This document shows positions 6,626-11,651 of a stretch of DNA of 20,164 nt, piece by piece. Positions within the stretch are counted from its first letter, which is position 1. Each line of letters begins with the position of its first letter. The translations under genes were made by a program, and so were the position numbers. Below the pieces are notes generated by a model. It saw nothing but the letters and a program-made list of their open reading frames with translations, ran no database searches and had not been told where the DNA came from. Origin of the DNA: a virus; the IMG/VR virus record IMGVR_UViG_3300025133_000757, positions 1-20,164 of that record, one strand, 5' to 3'.

Positions 6626-7293
6626 TTTTTCACCTGCGCTATCTTGGCAGAGGCCTTTTTCTTTTCAGGACCTGCAACCAATTTAGTCACCTGATCAATC
6701 ATCGCTCTCACGTCTTTCGAGGTGTCTTTCCACATGTACCTTTTGGTTTCCTTGTCGAGCTTCTGAATATCGTTTAGCACATGCGCGACACCCTCCGCTT
6801 TATACTCACGCAACAGAAGCTTTACCAGAGCGTCGTAGCCATCTGGTTTCGCTACACCGTAGTCGTGAAACTGGGCGTCATCATCTTCGCTCAGGGAGGC
6901 GAGTCCCAGCAGCGCTTGCAATGACAAACGCTTCATATAGGTAATCACCGCCAGCACTTTCTGGGCTTGCTCACTTTCGGGTCTCATCGTCATAGTGCTC
7001 GACATCCACTCCCCACTCCCGGCGTGGAAAAACATGGTTTGCACAGAGACAAAGTTAAAGCTCTCCTCGCCATGTTTATAGAGTCGACCGGCGCTCTGCA
7101 TCATTAAGATGCCGGCCTTAAGGAGCGGTTGCGAAGACACCCGCAAGATTTCCTGTAACGGAATAAACTTACTGTTCCAATGCGGGTTCTTTGCTTCCAC
7201 TAATGTAAAACTGCTATGTAAAATCTCCTTTCTCGCTTCAATAAGCGCTGCGGTAATATTTTTAATTCCCTCTGAAAAAGACATTTCTACCAT
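6622..7293 (-). CDS. ERF-family single-strand annealing protein
   Basis: This 223-aa protein fits the ERF superfamily (P22 Erf). The N-terminal helix LIEARKEI is followed by NPHWNSKFIPLQEILRVSSQPLLKAGI (about residues 36-62; N-x-x-x-x-SKF-x-x-L is the family signature), then MQSAG, then the ITYMKRLSLQALLGLASLSEDDDAQ segment (about 118-142) matching the family's YxKRY-x-LxxLLGI-x-x-x-DDDG block. The C-terminal 70 residues are charged and variable, as is usual. ERF proteins form rings that anneal complementary single strands. The start has AGGAGAG 5 nt upstream. A 170-bp gap to the HTH gene holds the putative plus-strand RNA. Confidence 0.87.
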   Translation of the reverse strand: MVEMSFSEGIKNITAALIEARKEILHSSFTLVEAKNPHWNSKFIPLQEILRVSSQPLLKAGILMMQSAGRLYKHGEESFNFVSVQTMFFHAGSGEWMSSTMTMRPESEQAQKVLAVITYMKRLSLQALLGLASLSEDDDAQFHDYGVAKPDGYDALVKLLLREYKAEGVAHVLNDIQKLDKETKRYMWKDTSKDVRAMIDQVTKLVAGPEKKKASAKIAQVKK

Positions 7294-7311
7294 GGTTACT
7301 CTCCTTATTAG

Positions 7312-7341
7312 TTGACGCTTACTTTACAAACACGGTACACT
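7312..7341 (+). promoter_or_regulatory. Sigma70-like promoter for the putative antisense RNA
   Basis: TTGACG (7312-7317) and TACACT (7336-7341) are separated by 18 bp, matching a sigma70-type promoter at 5 of 6 and 4 of 6 positions, on the strand opposite to the flanking genes. Transcription would start near 7348. No plus-strand ORF follows, but a terminator lies 100 bp downstream. Confidence 0.55.
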
Positions 7342-7350
7342 GAAAATCAT
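7324..7350 (-). CDS. Possible 8-codon leader peptide upstream of ERF
   Basis: On the minus strand AGGAGA lies 5 nt before an ATG opening an 8-codon frame (MIFSVPCL, stop TAA) that ends 31 nt upstream of the ERF start. It could be a leader peptide. The same bases form the first hairpin of the putative plus-strand RNA, so the AGGAGA may only be the complement of that RNA's UUCUCCU loop. This is a weak call. Confidence 0.2.
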   Translation of the reverse strand: MIFSVPCL

Positions 7351-7450
7351 TTATTTCTCCTATAAATGACGTTGACGTAGCAGCGGGACTGCTTGAGTAC
7401 TGGGCCTCCTAAATCATTCCAGTTACCCACCTCAGGCAGTCCCTTTTTTT
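7348..7450 (+). ncRNA. Putative antisense regulatory RNA with two anti-Shine-Dalgarno loops
   Basis: A transcript from the promoter at 7312-7341 to the terminator T-run would be about 100 nt and contain no gene. The first hairpin (7347-7354 with 7362-7369, 8 bp) has the loop TTCTCCT. The second is a long hairpin with an outer 13-bp stem (7385-7397 with 7431-7443, one G-U), an inner ACTGG/CCAGT stem (7399-7403 with 7419-7423) and a 15-nt loop holding CCTCCT. GGGCCTCCTAAAT (7402-7414) is the exact complement of the mRNA segment at 5330-5342 that contains the AGGAGG of the DUF1376 replication gene. The layout fits a trans-acting RNA that blocks translation starts. Structure and complementarity are seen in the sequence; expression and function are inferred. 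Confidence 0.55.
7385..7450 (+). terminator. Rho-independent terminator ending the putative RNA
   Basis: GGGACTGCTTGAG pairs with CTCAGGCAGTCCC over 13 bp (one G-U), followed at once by seven T on the plus strand. On the minus strand there is no T-run after the hairpin, so it is oriented against the flanking genes. The loop is long and contains a nested 5-bp stem. Confidence 0.7.
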
Positions 7451-7455
7451 AATCT

Positions 7456-7480
7456 CCCAAATTTTAATTTTCAACCTCAG
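7456..7480 (+). repeat. AT-rich intergenic repeat, copy C
   Basis: CCAAATTTTAATTTT followed by a CAACCTCAGG tail matches the core and tail of copies at 2534, 9200 and 11573 in the same orientation. It begins 5 nt after the T-run of the RNA terminator and supplies the stop codon of the HTH gene. Confidence 0.5.
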
Positions 7481-7691
7481 GGTCTTGCGTTCTAGTTACA
7501 AAGTCTCCAATGGAACACTGCAGTGCACGGGCAATCGCCATAGAAGTGTTCAGCGACTGCACGCCATGAAAGAACCGCCAGACACGCTGGTAGTTTAGGT
7601 TAGCTTCGCGTGCGAGGGCGGCCTGATTTAATCCTCGGGCCACCATAAGGTCCTTTACTTGCTCAAGGTCTACAACGATGTGTATGGCCAT
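7464..7691 (-). CDS. Cro/CI-type helix-turn-helix regulator
   Basis: This 75-aa protein is essentially one HTH_3/XRE domain: helix 1 at about residues 8-19, the HTH GLNQAALAREANLNYQRVWRF at about 20-40, and helices 4-5 at about 49-66 (TSMAIARALQCSIGDFV). Proteins this short act as Cro-like repressors or antirepressors by binding palindromic operators as dimers. The start follows GGAGG by 7 nt, and the gene begins right after the stop of the 149-aa gene. Candidate targets are the GTGAA-N4-TTCAC palindromes near 11360 and 11419, but no sequence proof links them. The absence of a visible second divergent repressor means it need not be a lysogeny switch. Confidence 0.82.
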   Translation of the reverse strand: MAIHIVVDLEQVKDLMVARGLNQAALAREANLNYQRVWRFFHGVQSLNTSMAIARALQCSIGDFVTRTQDPEVEN

Positions 7692-8141
7692 TTAACTTTC
7701 CTCCGTGGTCTCTCGGAGTTTATCGTTCCACTCCTGCTCATGAATGTTGCAGCAGGGTTCTTTGCACCCGCCAAGGTTTTGTATCTCTCCCTCGAACGTG
7801 GTCTTCCAGTGGTCAAGCTCACTGTGCAGTGCGCCACAAGCGCTAGCGAGTGACACTAGCTGGTTGTGATACTGGTGGAACACATCACGCACTGCAATCT
7901 GCGCATCTTTGAACGCATCCTCTACTGAATTATCCTCAAAATTTTTCATCATATAGAGGCAGCGTTTTTCTTTTTTGTAATACCTCTTGAGTGCGTCATC
8001 GGTGTCAAGCTTGGCAGCTTTCCACAAGGCGTAAGTTTCCGACTCGGTCGGAGGAACTTCAAGCGCTGATAACTCGTCGACGTCCTGAGAAAACTCACTG
8101 ACCCTCTGAGTCACATTGATCCATTTACTCTCTTCAGTCAT
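7692..8141 (-). CDS. Acidic protein of unknown function
   Basis: This 149-aa acidic protein is predicted mostly helical, with a likely coiled coil in the middle (about residues 60-115) and a cysteine-rich C-terminal patch (GGCKEPCCNIHEQEW). I do not recognise a family. The start follows AGGAGA by 8 nt, and immediately upstream of that site stands a long hairpin with a T-run (8158-8230), so expression may be attenuated. It is followed directly by the HTH gene on the same strand, so the pair is probably cotranscribed as an early regulatory operon. Confidence 0.55.
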   Translation of the reverse strand: MTEESKWINVTQRVSEFSQDVDELSALEVPPTESETYALWKAAKLDTDDALKRYYKKEKRCLYMMKNFEDNSVEDAFKDAQIAVRDVFHQYHNQLVSLASACGALHSELDHWKTTFEGEIQNLGGCKEPCCNIHEQEWNDKLRETTEES

Positions 8142-8157
8142 AACCTATCTCTCCTAG

Positions 8158-8230
8158 AAAAAGGGAGACCCCCCACTCTGACGAAAGGCGGCAATTGAAA
8201 GAAGTTACCACGCTTTGTGAGAGGTCTCCC
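8158..8230 (-). terminator. Long terminator-like hairpin abutting a ribosome binding site
   Basis: On the minus strand GGGAGACC (8230-8223) pairs with GGTCTCCC (8170-8163), and further imperfect pairing is possible inside (CTCT with AGAG, then ACAAAGCGTGG with CCGCCTTTCGT). TTTTT follows, and 2 nt later the AGGAGA of the 149-aa gene begins. It could be an attenuator in the leader of that gene, or the end of a short RNA. Confidence 0.5.
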
Positions 8231-8302
8231 ATGACACATACTCCGACATTTTATCTCAAAAACAACCACGCCTTAAAAACTTTATAAAAGGGCCAACAAG
8301 GC

Positions 8303-8337
8303 AAAAAAAACCCCGCCGGGATTACTCCCAACGGGGT
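8303..8337 (-). terminator. Rho-independent terminator of the DUF932 gene
   Basis: On the minus strand ACCCCGTTGGGA pairs with TCCCGGCGGGGT through a GTAA loop (12 pairs, two of them G-U), followed by TTTTTTTT. It lies 23 nt after the DUF932 stop codon. Confidence 0.85.
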
Positions 8338-8360
8338 GGTCGAACGGCCTGTGAGGGCCT

Positions 8361-9143
8361 TTAGGCGGCGCTTTGGCCGACAAGGTTGGCGAAGTGTGCA
8401 CCGACCCTTGTGGCGGCCTCAAATCGCGCTGCCGGCTGCTTGAGACTCTTAATCGCTCGGGTGCAGGCATTGTTCAGGCCCCACAGCGAGCGTGGTTGAC
8501 AGTCCTCGTGGTCCTTAGAGGGAGACAGGTAGAGCCGTCCTGTTTCCTGCAGGAGTACCTTGGGCAGGACTCCCTTGTTGAAGACTTCAAACAGCAGCGC
8601 TTTCGCATTCTCACCCGAGAGACCGTAGTCTTTCATGTAGAGAATATTGCGCTGGAAGTTTGGCGTGCGCTTGAGGAATCTTTGCACGCCGTTTCGCAAC
8701 AAGCCGTCCAACTGTTGGTCCGACTCATAGGAGCCGTTCCAGAATGTGGACTTCCGACGCAGCACAAACTCGTCTCCTGACATGCACAGGTTGTCGCAGA
8801 CAAAGACGGTCACGCCCACTACCATCCGAATACCCAACGAGCTATCAGTCGAGCTTCGGAACCCCAAGGTGCTCTGGACATCCAACGCCTGACGTCCTTT
8901 CATCGTGCCATCACCGGTCACCTGCATGGTACCAAACACGCGAGTACCGTGCCGAGCAATGCCAAGCTCCTGCTTGACAATCTTGAGCCCCACGCCGTTA
9001 ATTTGTTCCACTAAGCGTTCGACCAATACGCGATGTGGGATGGGCCAGTGTCGACTGCCTCGCTGCGCTGGCAATGGGAGATTCCACAAGTCCTGCATCG
9101 TTACACGTGAACTTCCTGCTTCGTGCATCATCAATCCGTCCAT
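8361..9143 (-). CDS. DUF932 domain protein
   Basis: This 260-aa protein matches the DUF932 (phage/plasmid-like TIGR03299) family: GFRSSTDSSLGIRMVVGVTVFVCDNLCMSGD (about residues 94-123), which corresponds to the family's LRNSHD...G..VFVCDNL..SG signature, then a KST motif and a helical C-terminal half. The family is common on plasmids and phages; its function is not established. The start is supported by AGGAGA 8 nt upstream. The gene stands alone between a long AT-rich leader region and its own strong terminator, so it appears to be an independently controlled early gene. Length is slightly short compared with many relatives. Confidence 0.8.
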   Translation of the reverse strand: MDGLMMHEAGSSRVTMQDLWNLPLPAQRGSRHWPIPHRVLVERLVEQINGVGLKIVKQELGIARHGTRVFGTMQVTGDGTMKGRQALDVQSTLGFRSSTDSSLGIRMVVGVTVFVCDNLCMSGDEFVLRRKSTFWNGSYESDQQLDGLLRNGVQRFLKRTPNFQRNILYMKDYGLSGENAKALLFEVFNKGVLPKVLLQETGRLYLSPSKDHEDCQPRSLWGLNNACTRAIKSLKQPAARFEAATRVGAHFANLVGQSAA

Positions 9144-9199
9144 GTCATTTTCTCCTAATAGTCAGAATTACCAATTTAATCCTGACGAAATCGTTTTAT

Positions 9200-9236
9200 G
9201 AAAATTTGAAAATCCAAAATTTTAATTTTTACCCTA
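9200..9236 (+). repeat. AT-rich intergenic repeat, copy B
   Basis: This 37-bp element is identical to copy A (2534-2570) at 34 of 37 positions. It lies in the divergent region upstream of the DUF932 gene. Confidence 0.7.
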
Positions 9237-9272
9237 GCGACAAGAAAAGAACACCGCCTTCCCCCCCATGGC

Positions 9273-9331
9273 CATCACTACAACTGTCATGATAGGCGTC
9301 CTGGTCATCATCATCACAACTGCAGTGATAG
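9273..9331. promoter_or_regulatory. Pair of operator-like dyad sites
   Basis: Two related sites, CATCAC-(9 nt)-CATGATAG at 9273-9295 and CATCAC-(7 nt)-GTGATAG at 9312-9331, both contain AACTG in the centre and have ATCAC/GTGAT-type dyad symmetry. A shortened version, CATCACCATGATAG, occurs at 11255-11268 upstream of the other early operon. They may be binding sites for a phage regulator. Confidence 0.4.
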
Positions 9332-9469
9332 CAATAGAGAATTATTTATTGTTGAATTTTATTTTTAGCAGATAGCAACCAGACAGTGTCAACATATAAA
9401 ATAAATAGAACAACAATTGTTATTCGTTTGTTGTTGTTGTGTTGTGTTGTTGTTTTTGTTTTGTTGTTT

Positions 9470-9484
9470 TTGTAGAGCTCACTA
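9470..9484 (+). repeat. 15-bp element TTGTAGAGCTCACTA, left copy
   Basis: The exact reverse complement is at 11266-11280. Each copy lies just upstream of an inward-facing gene (ATG at 9552 and ATG at 11231), so the element probably marks co-regulated promoters. It has no target-site duplication that would suggest a transposon end. Confidence 0.55.
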
Positions 9485-9488
9485 GTTG

Positions 9489-9518
9489 TTGTTGTTGTTT
9501 TTATTTTTTCAATAATGT
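9489..9518 (+). promoter_or_regulatory. Weak promoter candidate for the cysteine-rich gene
   Basis: TTGTTG (9489-9494) and TAATGT (9513-9518) are spaced by 18 bp and lie 34 bp before the ATG. The tract is so T/G-rich that chance matches are easy, so this is only a candidate. The 15-bp element ends 4 bp upstream of the -35. Confidence 0.25.
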
Positions 9519-9551
9519 TTTTTGTTTTTGTTTTTTATAGGAGCGTAAAAA

Positions 9552-10397
9552 ATGCATACACGTATTCGCTGGTCTAGAAATGATGATAGCCCGGCTGCTG
9601 CCATTGTCGTGGCTAAGTCTGGTGACCGTAAGCTAGGTAGTACGCCCGGATGTGCTGCCGTTCATTTGTCGCAGTGGTCATGCCCGGTCACGTGCTCACT
9701 CTTACCAACCATAGAAAAAATGCGGACCGAGTTTGGATCTGTTTATAAAAAAGTAAAAGCCGTCTGTTATGCAAACAGTAATAAAACACGTCAACGATTT
9801 ACAACACATAGACTCAACAGTAGTAAAGAACGCAACCCGGTAAGCATTGCTCGAGAAGCCGCTCGAAAAATCTTACAGCTAGCACATAGCAAAAGTATGA
9901 AGCGCAAGCTGCGTTTGTCTGTTGTTGGAGACGCACGCACGAGACAAGCCGCACGCATTTATTCTAAGGCTGCCAGTGAGTATCAACGCCTCACAAATAA
10001 AAACGCATACAGCTACACACACAGTTTACAAACACATCGCAGCGACTGGCATGACGTCTCCGTACTTGCTTCAATCAGTTGTGTGAACCCGGATGGAACA
10101 ACACGCACACAGACCGAAATACAAAACGATATAAACAGTTTTCGTCGACGTGGCTATCAGAAGTTTTCTGTTGTCATTCCACACACACACAACACAACAC
10201 ACACATACGATGATGTATTGACCGGATTAAAATTGATTGCCTGTCGCTATCAATTTCAACCACGCACGAACACATCAAAGCCGCTCAAACGTGTGACGTG
10301 TGATCACTGTGACTTATGCTTAGAGACATGCTTAGAACGGGCTCAAATCGATGGTGTGGCGTTTCAATTGGATGATGCTGGTAAGGTACCTGTTTAG
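9552..10397 (+). CDS. Cysteine-rich phage protein of unknown function (DUF7227-like)
   Basis: This 281-aa protein has an N-terminal cluster (Cys34, Cys44, Cys48 in SCPVTC, Cys72 in VCYAN) and a C-terminal cluster TCDHCDLCLETC (Cys250, 253, 256, 260). The middle has RLSVVGDART, YSYTHS, DVSVLASI and FSVVIP strands. This order (G-x-TG-type strand, CP-x-TC, CYA, R-x-x-VVGD, TH, then a terminal CxxCxxC) resembles a phage family of unknown function found in many actinobacterial and other phages. The cysteines could hold a metal or Fe-S centre. The coding sequence is unusually rich in ACA/CAC codons, unlike the structural genes. The start has AGGAGC 9 nt upstream, and a terminator follows the stop. 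Confidence 0.6.
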   Translation: MHTRIRWSRNDDSPAAAIVVAKSGDRKLGSTPGCAAVHLSQWSCPVTCSLLPTIEKMRTEFGSVYKKVKAVCYANSNKTRQRFTTHRLNSSKERNPVSIAREAARKILQLAHSKSMKRKLRLSVVGDARTRQAARIYSKAASEYQRLTNKNAYSYTHSLQTHRSDWHDVSVLASISCVNPDGTTRTQTEIQNDINSFRRRGYQKFSVVIPHTHNTTHTYDDVLTGLKLIACRYQFQPRTNTSKPLKRVTCDHCDLCLETCLERAQIDGVAFQLDDAGKVPV

Positions 10398-10426
10398 CGT
10401 TTAAACTTTTTCTAGAGCCCTGAAAA

Positions 10427-10461
10427 ATGCCGCGAGTAAAACACACTCGCGGTATTTTTTT
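10427..10461 (+). terminator. Rho-independent terminator, plus strand
   Basis: ATGCCGCGAGT pairs with ACTCGCGGTAT (11 pairs, one G-U) around an AAAACAC loop, followed by seven T. It ends the cysteine-rich gene, 30 nt after its stop. Confidence 0.88.
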
Positions 10462-10467
10462 GTACAC

Positions 10468-10500
10468 AAAAAAAGGCCCGGTACTTTTCAGTACCGGGCC
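10468..10500 (-). terminator. Rho-independent terminator, minus strand
   Basis: GGCCCGGTAC pairs perfectly with GTACCGGGCC (10 bp) around a 6-nt loop, followed on the minus strand by TTTTTTT. It ends the 156-aa gene and stands back to back with the plus-strand terminator 6 nt away. Confidence 0.9.
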
Positions 10501-10518
10501 ACACATCACACAACGCAG

Positions 10519-10989
10519 TTACTTGTTGTCATACCATGCGGTACTTAACATCTCACTGTATTTAATCATGCTACTTGGTTTGGTGTACTCGCTGCGGTAT
10601 TGCTCATCAATGGCAGCCGTTCTATGCGTGTCTCCATCTCTAATTTCTGGATACAGGTCACGCTTGTTTTTTAATTCCACTGTCACGAAGATCGGCACCT
10701 TGTAATGATCAACTGAGACAGTGCGTTTGTAAGTACGAATGCTGCGGTACCCGTTGGTATAGTTGTGTGTGTATCGTGGCGCTTCCAAACTTATAAACAC
10801 GTTACGCAGTAACGATGTTGGCCGTACTAATTCACCGTACTGTTGGCCGTACGAATTAACAAATTGCCGCTTGAATGATTTAATCGTTTCATTCTTTACG
10901 ACAAGCGCCTTGCGCTTACCTAACCACTCCAACATTTTTTCGTACCGTGTTTTTTTCACTTCGTTTTGAACGATGTTTGTATATGCCAT
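10519..10989 (-). CDS. Protein of unknown function
   Basis: This 156-aa basic protein shows no membrane segment or cysteine motif. The N-terminal half is helical and lysine-rich (VKKTRYEKMLEWLGKRKALVV), and the middle is rich in Tyr, Thr and Arg (RYTHNYTNGYRSIRTYKRT), followed by VPIFVTVELKNKRDLYPEIRDGD. I do not recognise a family. It lies 17 nt downstream of the 74-aa gene on the same strand and ends in a strong terminator, so the two form a small operon. Base composition is AT-rich with Thr/Tyr codons like the facing cysteine-rich gene, suggesting the three belong to one accessory block. Confidence 0.55.
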   Translation of the reverse strand: MAYTNIVQNEVKKTRYEKMLEWLGKRKALVVKNETIKSFKRQFVNSYGQQYGELVRPTSLLRNVFISLEAPRYTHNYTNGYRSIRTYKRTVSVDHYKVPIFVTVELKNKRDLYPEIRDGDTHRTAAIDEQYRSEYTKPSSMIKYSEMLSTAWYDNK

Positions 10990-11006
10990 TTCAATTTACC
11001 TCTTAC

Positions 11007-11231
11007 CTATGAACGAGTTGACGTATGAGCGTTTTTTGTTTTCTTGTCTGTAAGCTTTACATTCTCTACAACAAACCATGCAAAGCCGGAGCCGCTAACA
11101 GGTGTGACACGTAATTGATCACGCCCGTAGCTTGATCTACCGTCCGTAATTGTGACGTCGATAGATAAGCCGTTCAATGTGACGGCTGCTGTTTTGTTTT
11201 GCTGCAGCCGTAACAATTCGCTGTTCAACAT
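11007..11231 (-). CDS. Small protein of unknown function
   Basis: This 74-aa protein looks like a small beta-rich domain: LNGLSIDVTITDGRSSYGRDQLRVTPV, then GFAWFVVENVKLTD. It is basic at the end and has no cysteine or membrane segment. AAAGGAAC lies about 6 nt before the ATG. Its 5' region contains the 15-bp element shared with the facing gene, two GTGAA-N4-TTCAC palindromes and two TTGACA boxes, which suggests tight control. No family is recognised; a small nucleic-acid-binding or inhibitor protein is conceivable. Confidence 0.5.
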   Translation of the reverse strand: MLNSELLRLQQNKTAAVTLNGLSIDVTITDGRSSYGRDQLRVTPVSGSGFAWFVVENVKLTDKKTKNAHTSTRS

Positions 11232-11265
11232 GCTGTTCCTTTCATGAGCTCTACCATCACCATGA

Positions 11266-11280
11266 TAGTGAGCTCTACAA
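11266..11280 (-). repeat. 15-bp element TTGTAGAGCTCACTA, right copy
   Basis: On the minus strand this is identical to 9470-9484. It ends 35 nt upstream of the 74-aa gene. A truncated second copy (GGTAGAGCTCA) follows at 11257-11247, separated by the ATCATGGTGAT dyad. Confidence 0.55.
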
Positions 11281-11359
11281 GTCTACCTGTTGGCGCCCAT
11301 ACCCGGTAAATGGATGACGCACGCGACTAGCACACATGACTAGAGCTTGTCAAATTATG

Positions 11360-11377
11360 TTGTGAATTGTTTCACAA
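11360..11377. promoter_or_regulatory. Palindromic operator-like site 1
   Basis: TTGTGAA-TTGT-TTCACAA is a perfect 7-bp inverted repeat with a 4-bp spacer. A minus-strand TTGACA lies 6 bp further along (11353-11348). The size suits a dimeric HTH repressor. Confidence 0.5.
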
Positions 11378-11418
11378 GTGAGAACAAATGTCTGGCAGGC
11401 TGTCAAGTTAAATCGTGG

Positions 11419-11436
11419 TCGTGAATCGTTTCACAA
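11419..11436. promoter_or_regulatory. Palindromic operator-like site 2
   Basis: TCGTGAA-TCGT-TTCACAA repeats site 1 with one arm mismatch, 59 bp away. A second minus-strand TTGACA lies at 11406-11401. Two operator plus TTGACA units in tandem suggest repressor-controlled promoters for the 74-aa/156-aa operon, although the -10 boxes are poor. Confidence 0.45.
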
Positions 11437-11470
11437 AGTTTTAGAGGATTTCCCAATTCAAAAACAAAAA

Positions 11471-11508
11471 AGGGATCGGAAGCGCTCTCATTCCCATTCC
11501 CGGTCCCT
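11471..11508 (-). terminator. Terminator-like hairpin on the minus strand
   Basis: AGGGACCGG pairs with CCGATCCCT (one mismatch) around a roughly 20-nt loop and is followed on the minus strand by TTTTTTGTTTT. No minus-strand gene precedes it, so it may stop antisense transcription or end a short RNA starting near 11600-11700. Confidence 0.4.
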
Positions 11509-11572
11509 GTGGCCACATACAAAATCTGAAAATTTTGGAAAATTTTAACCCAAAAAATTGCAAATTTGGTGC

Positions 11573-11600
11573 ATGGAAATTTTAATTTTTTCCATAGGGA
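11573..11600 (+). repeat. AT-rich intergenic repeat, copy D
   Basis: The core AAATTTTAATTTTT and the CCATAGGG tail match copies A-C. Here the core sits inside an inverted repeat ATGGAAA...TTTCCAT (11573-11595), and degenerate AAAATTTT units extend upstream to about 11520. Confidence 0.5.
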
Positions 11601-11651
11601 AACCAAGAAAGGAAAAAACAAAGGGAAAATGGCGTGGGTGGGATAGCGGTG

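Larger units (their letters stand above)
9411..9540 (+). other. G+T-rich strand-asymmetric leader tract
   Basis: About 130 bp in which the plus strand is almost only T and G, with TTG/GTTGTT repeats, directly upstream of the cysteine-rich gene. TGTTGTGTTGTGT-like stretches are complementary to the AC-rich coding sequence near 10180-10207 (13 nt perfect: ACACAACACAACA). It may be an unstructured leader, a DNA-unwinding tract or a long-range pairing partner. Confidence 0.5.
9144..9551. other. Divergent AT-rich regulatory region, possible origin
   Basis: This 408-bp gene-free stretch separates the leftward DUF932 gene from the rightward cysteine-rich gene. It holds repeat copy B, two dyad-symmetric operator-like sites (9273-9331), a very AT-rich segment (9340-9420), a minus-strand TTGACA (9389-9384) without a convincing -10, a G+T-only-like tract (about 9411-9540) and the 15-bp element at 9470-9484. 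Such a divergent AT-rich region next to early genes is also a reasonable candidate for a replication origin, but no iteron array is present. Confidence 0.5.

Noticed and set aside
8373-8780. Plus-strand frame of 135 codons opposite DUF932
   Set aside because: It lies wholly within a well-supported DUF932 gene on the other strand and has no recognisable protein features.
9411-9540. CRISPR-like or iteron array in the TTG-rich tract
   Set aside because: There are no equal-length repeats with unique spacers; the pattern is simple low-complexity sequence.
9470-11280. Insertion sequence or MITE-like transposon with 15-bp inverted ends
   Set aside because: There is no transposase and no flanking target duplication, and the inverted copies are better explained as shared regulatory sites of two inward-facing operons.
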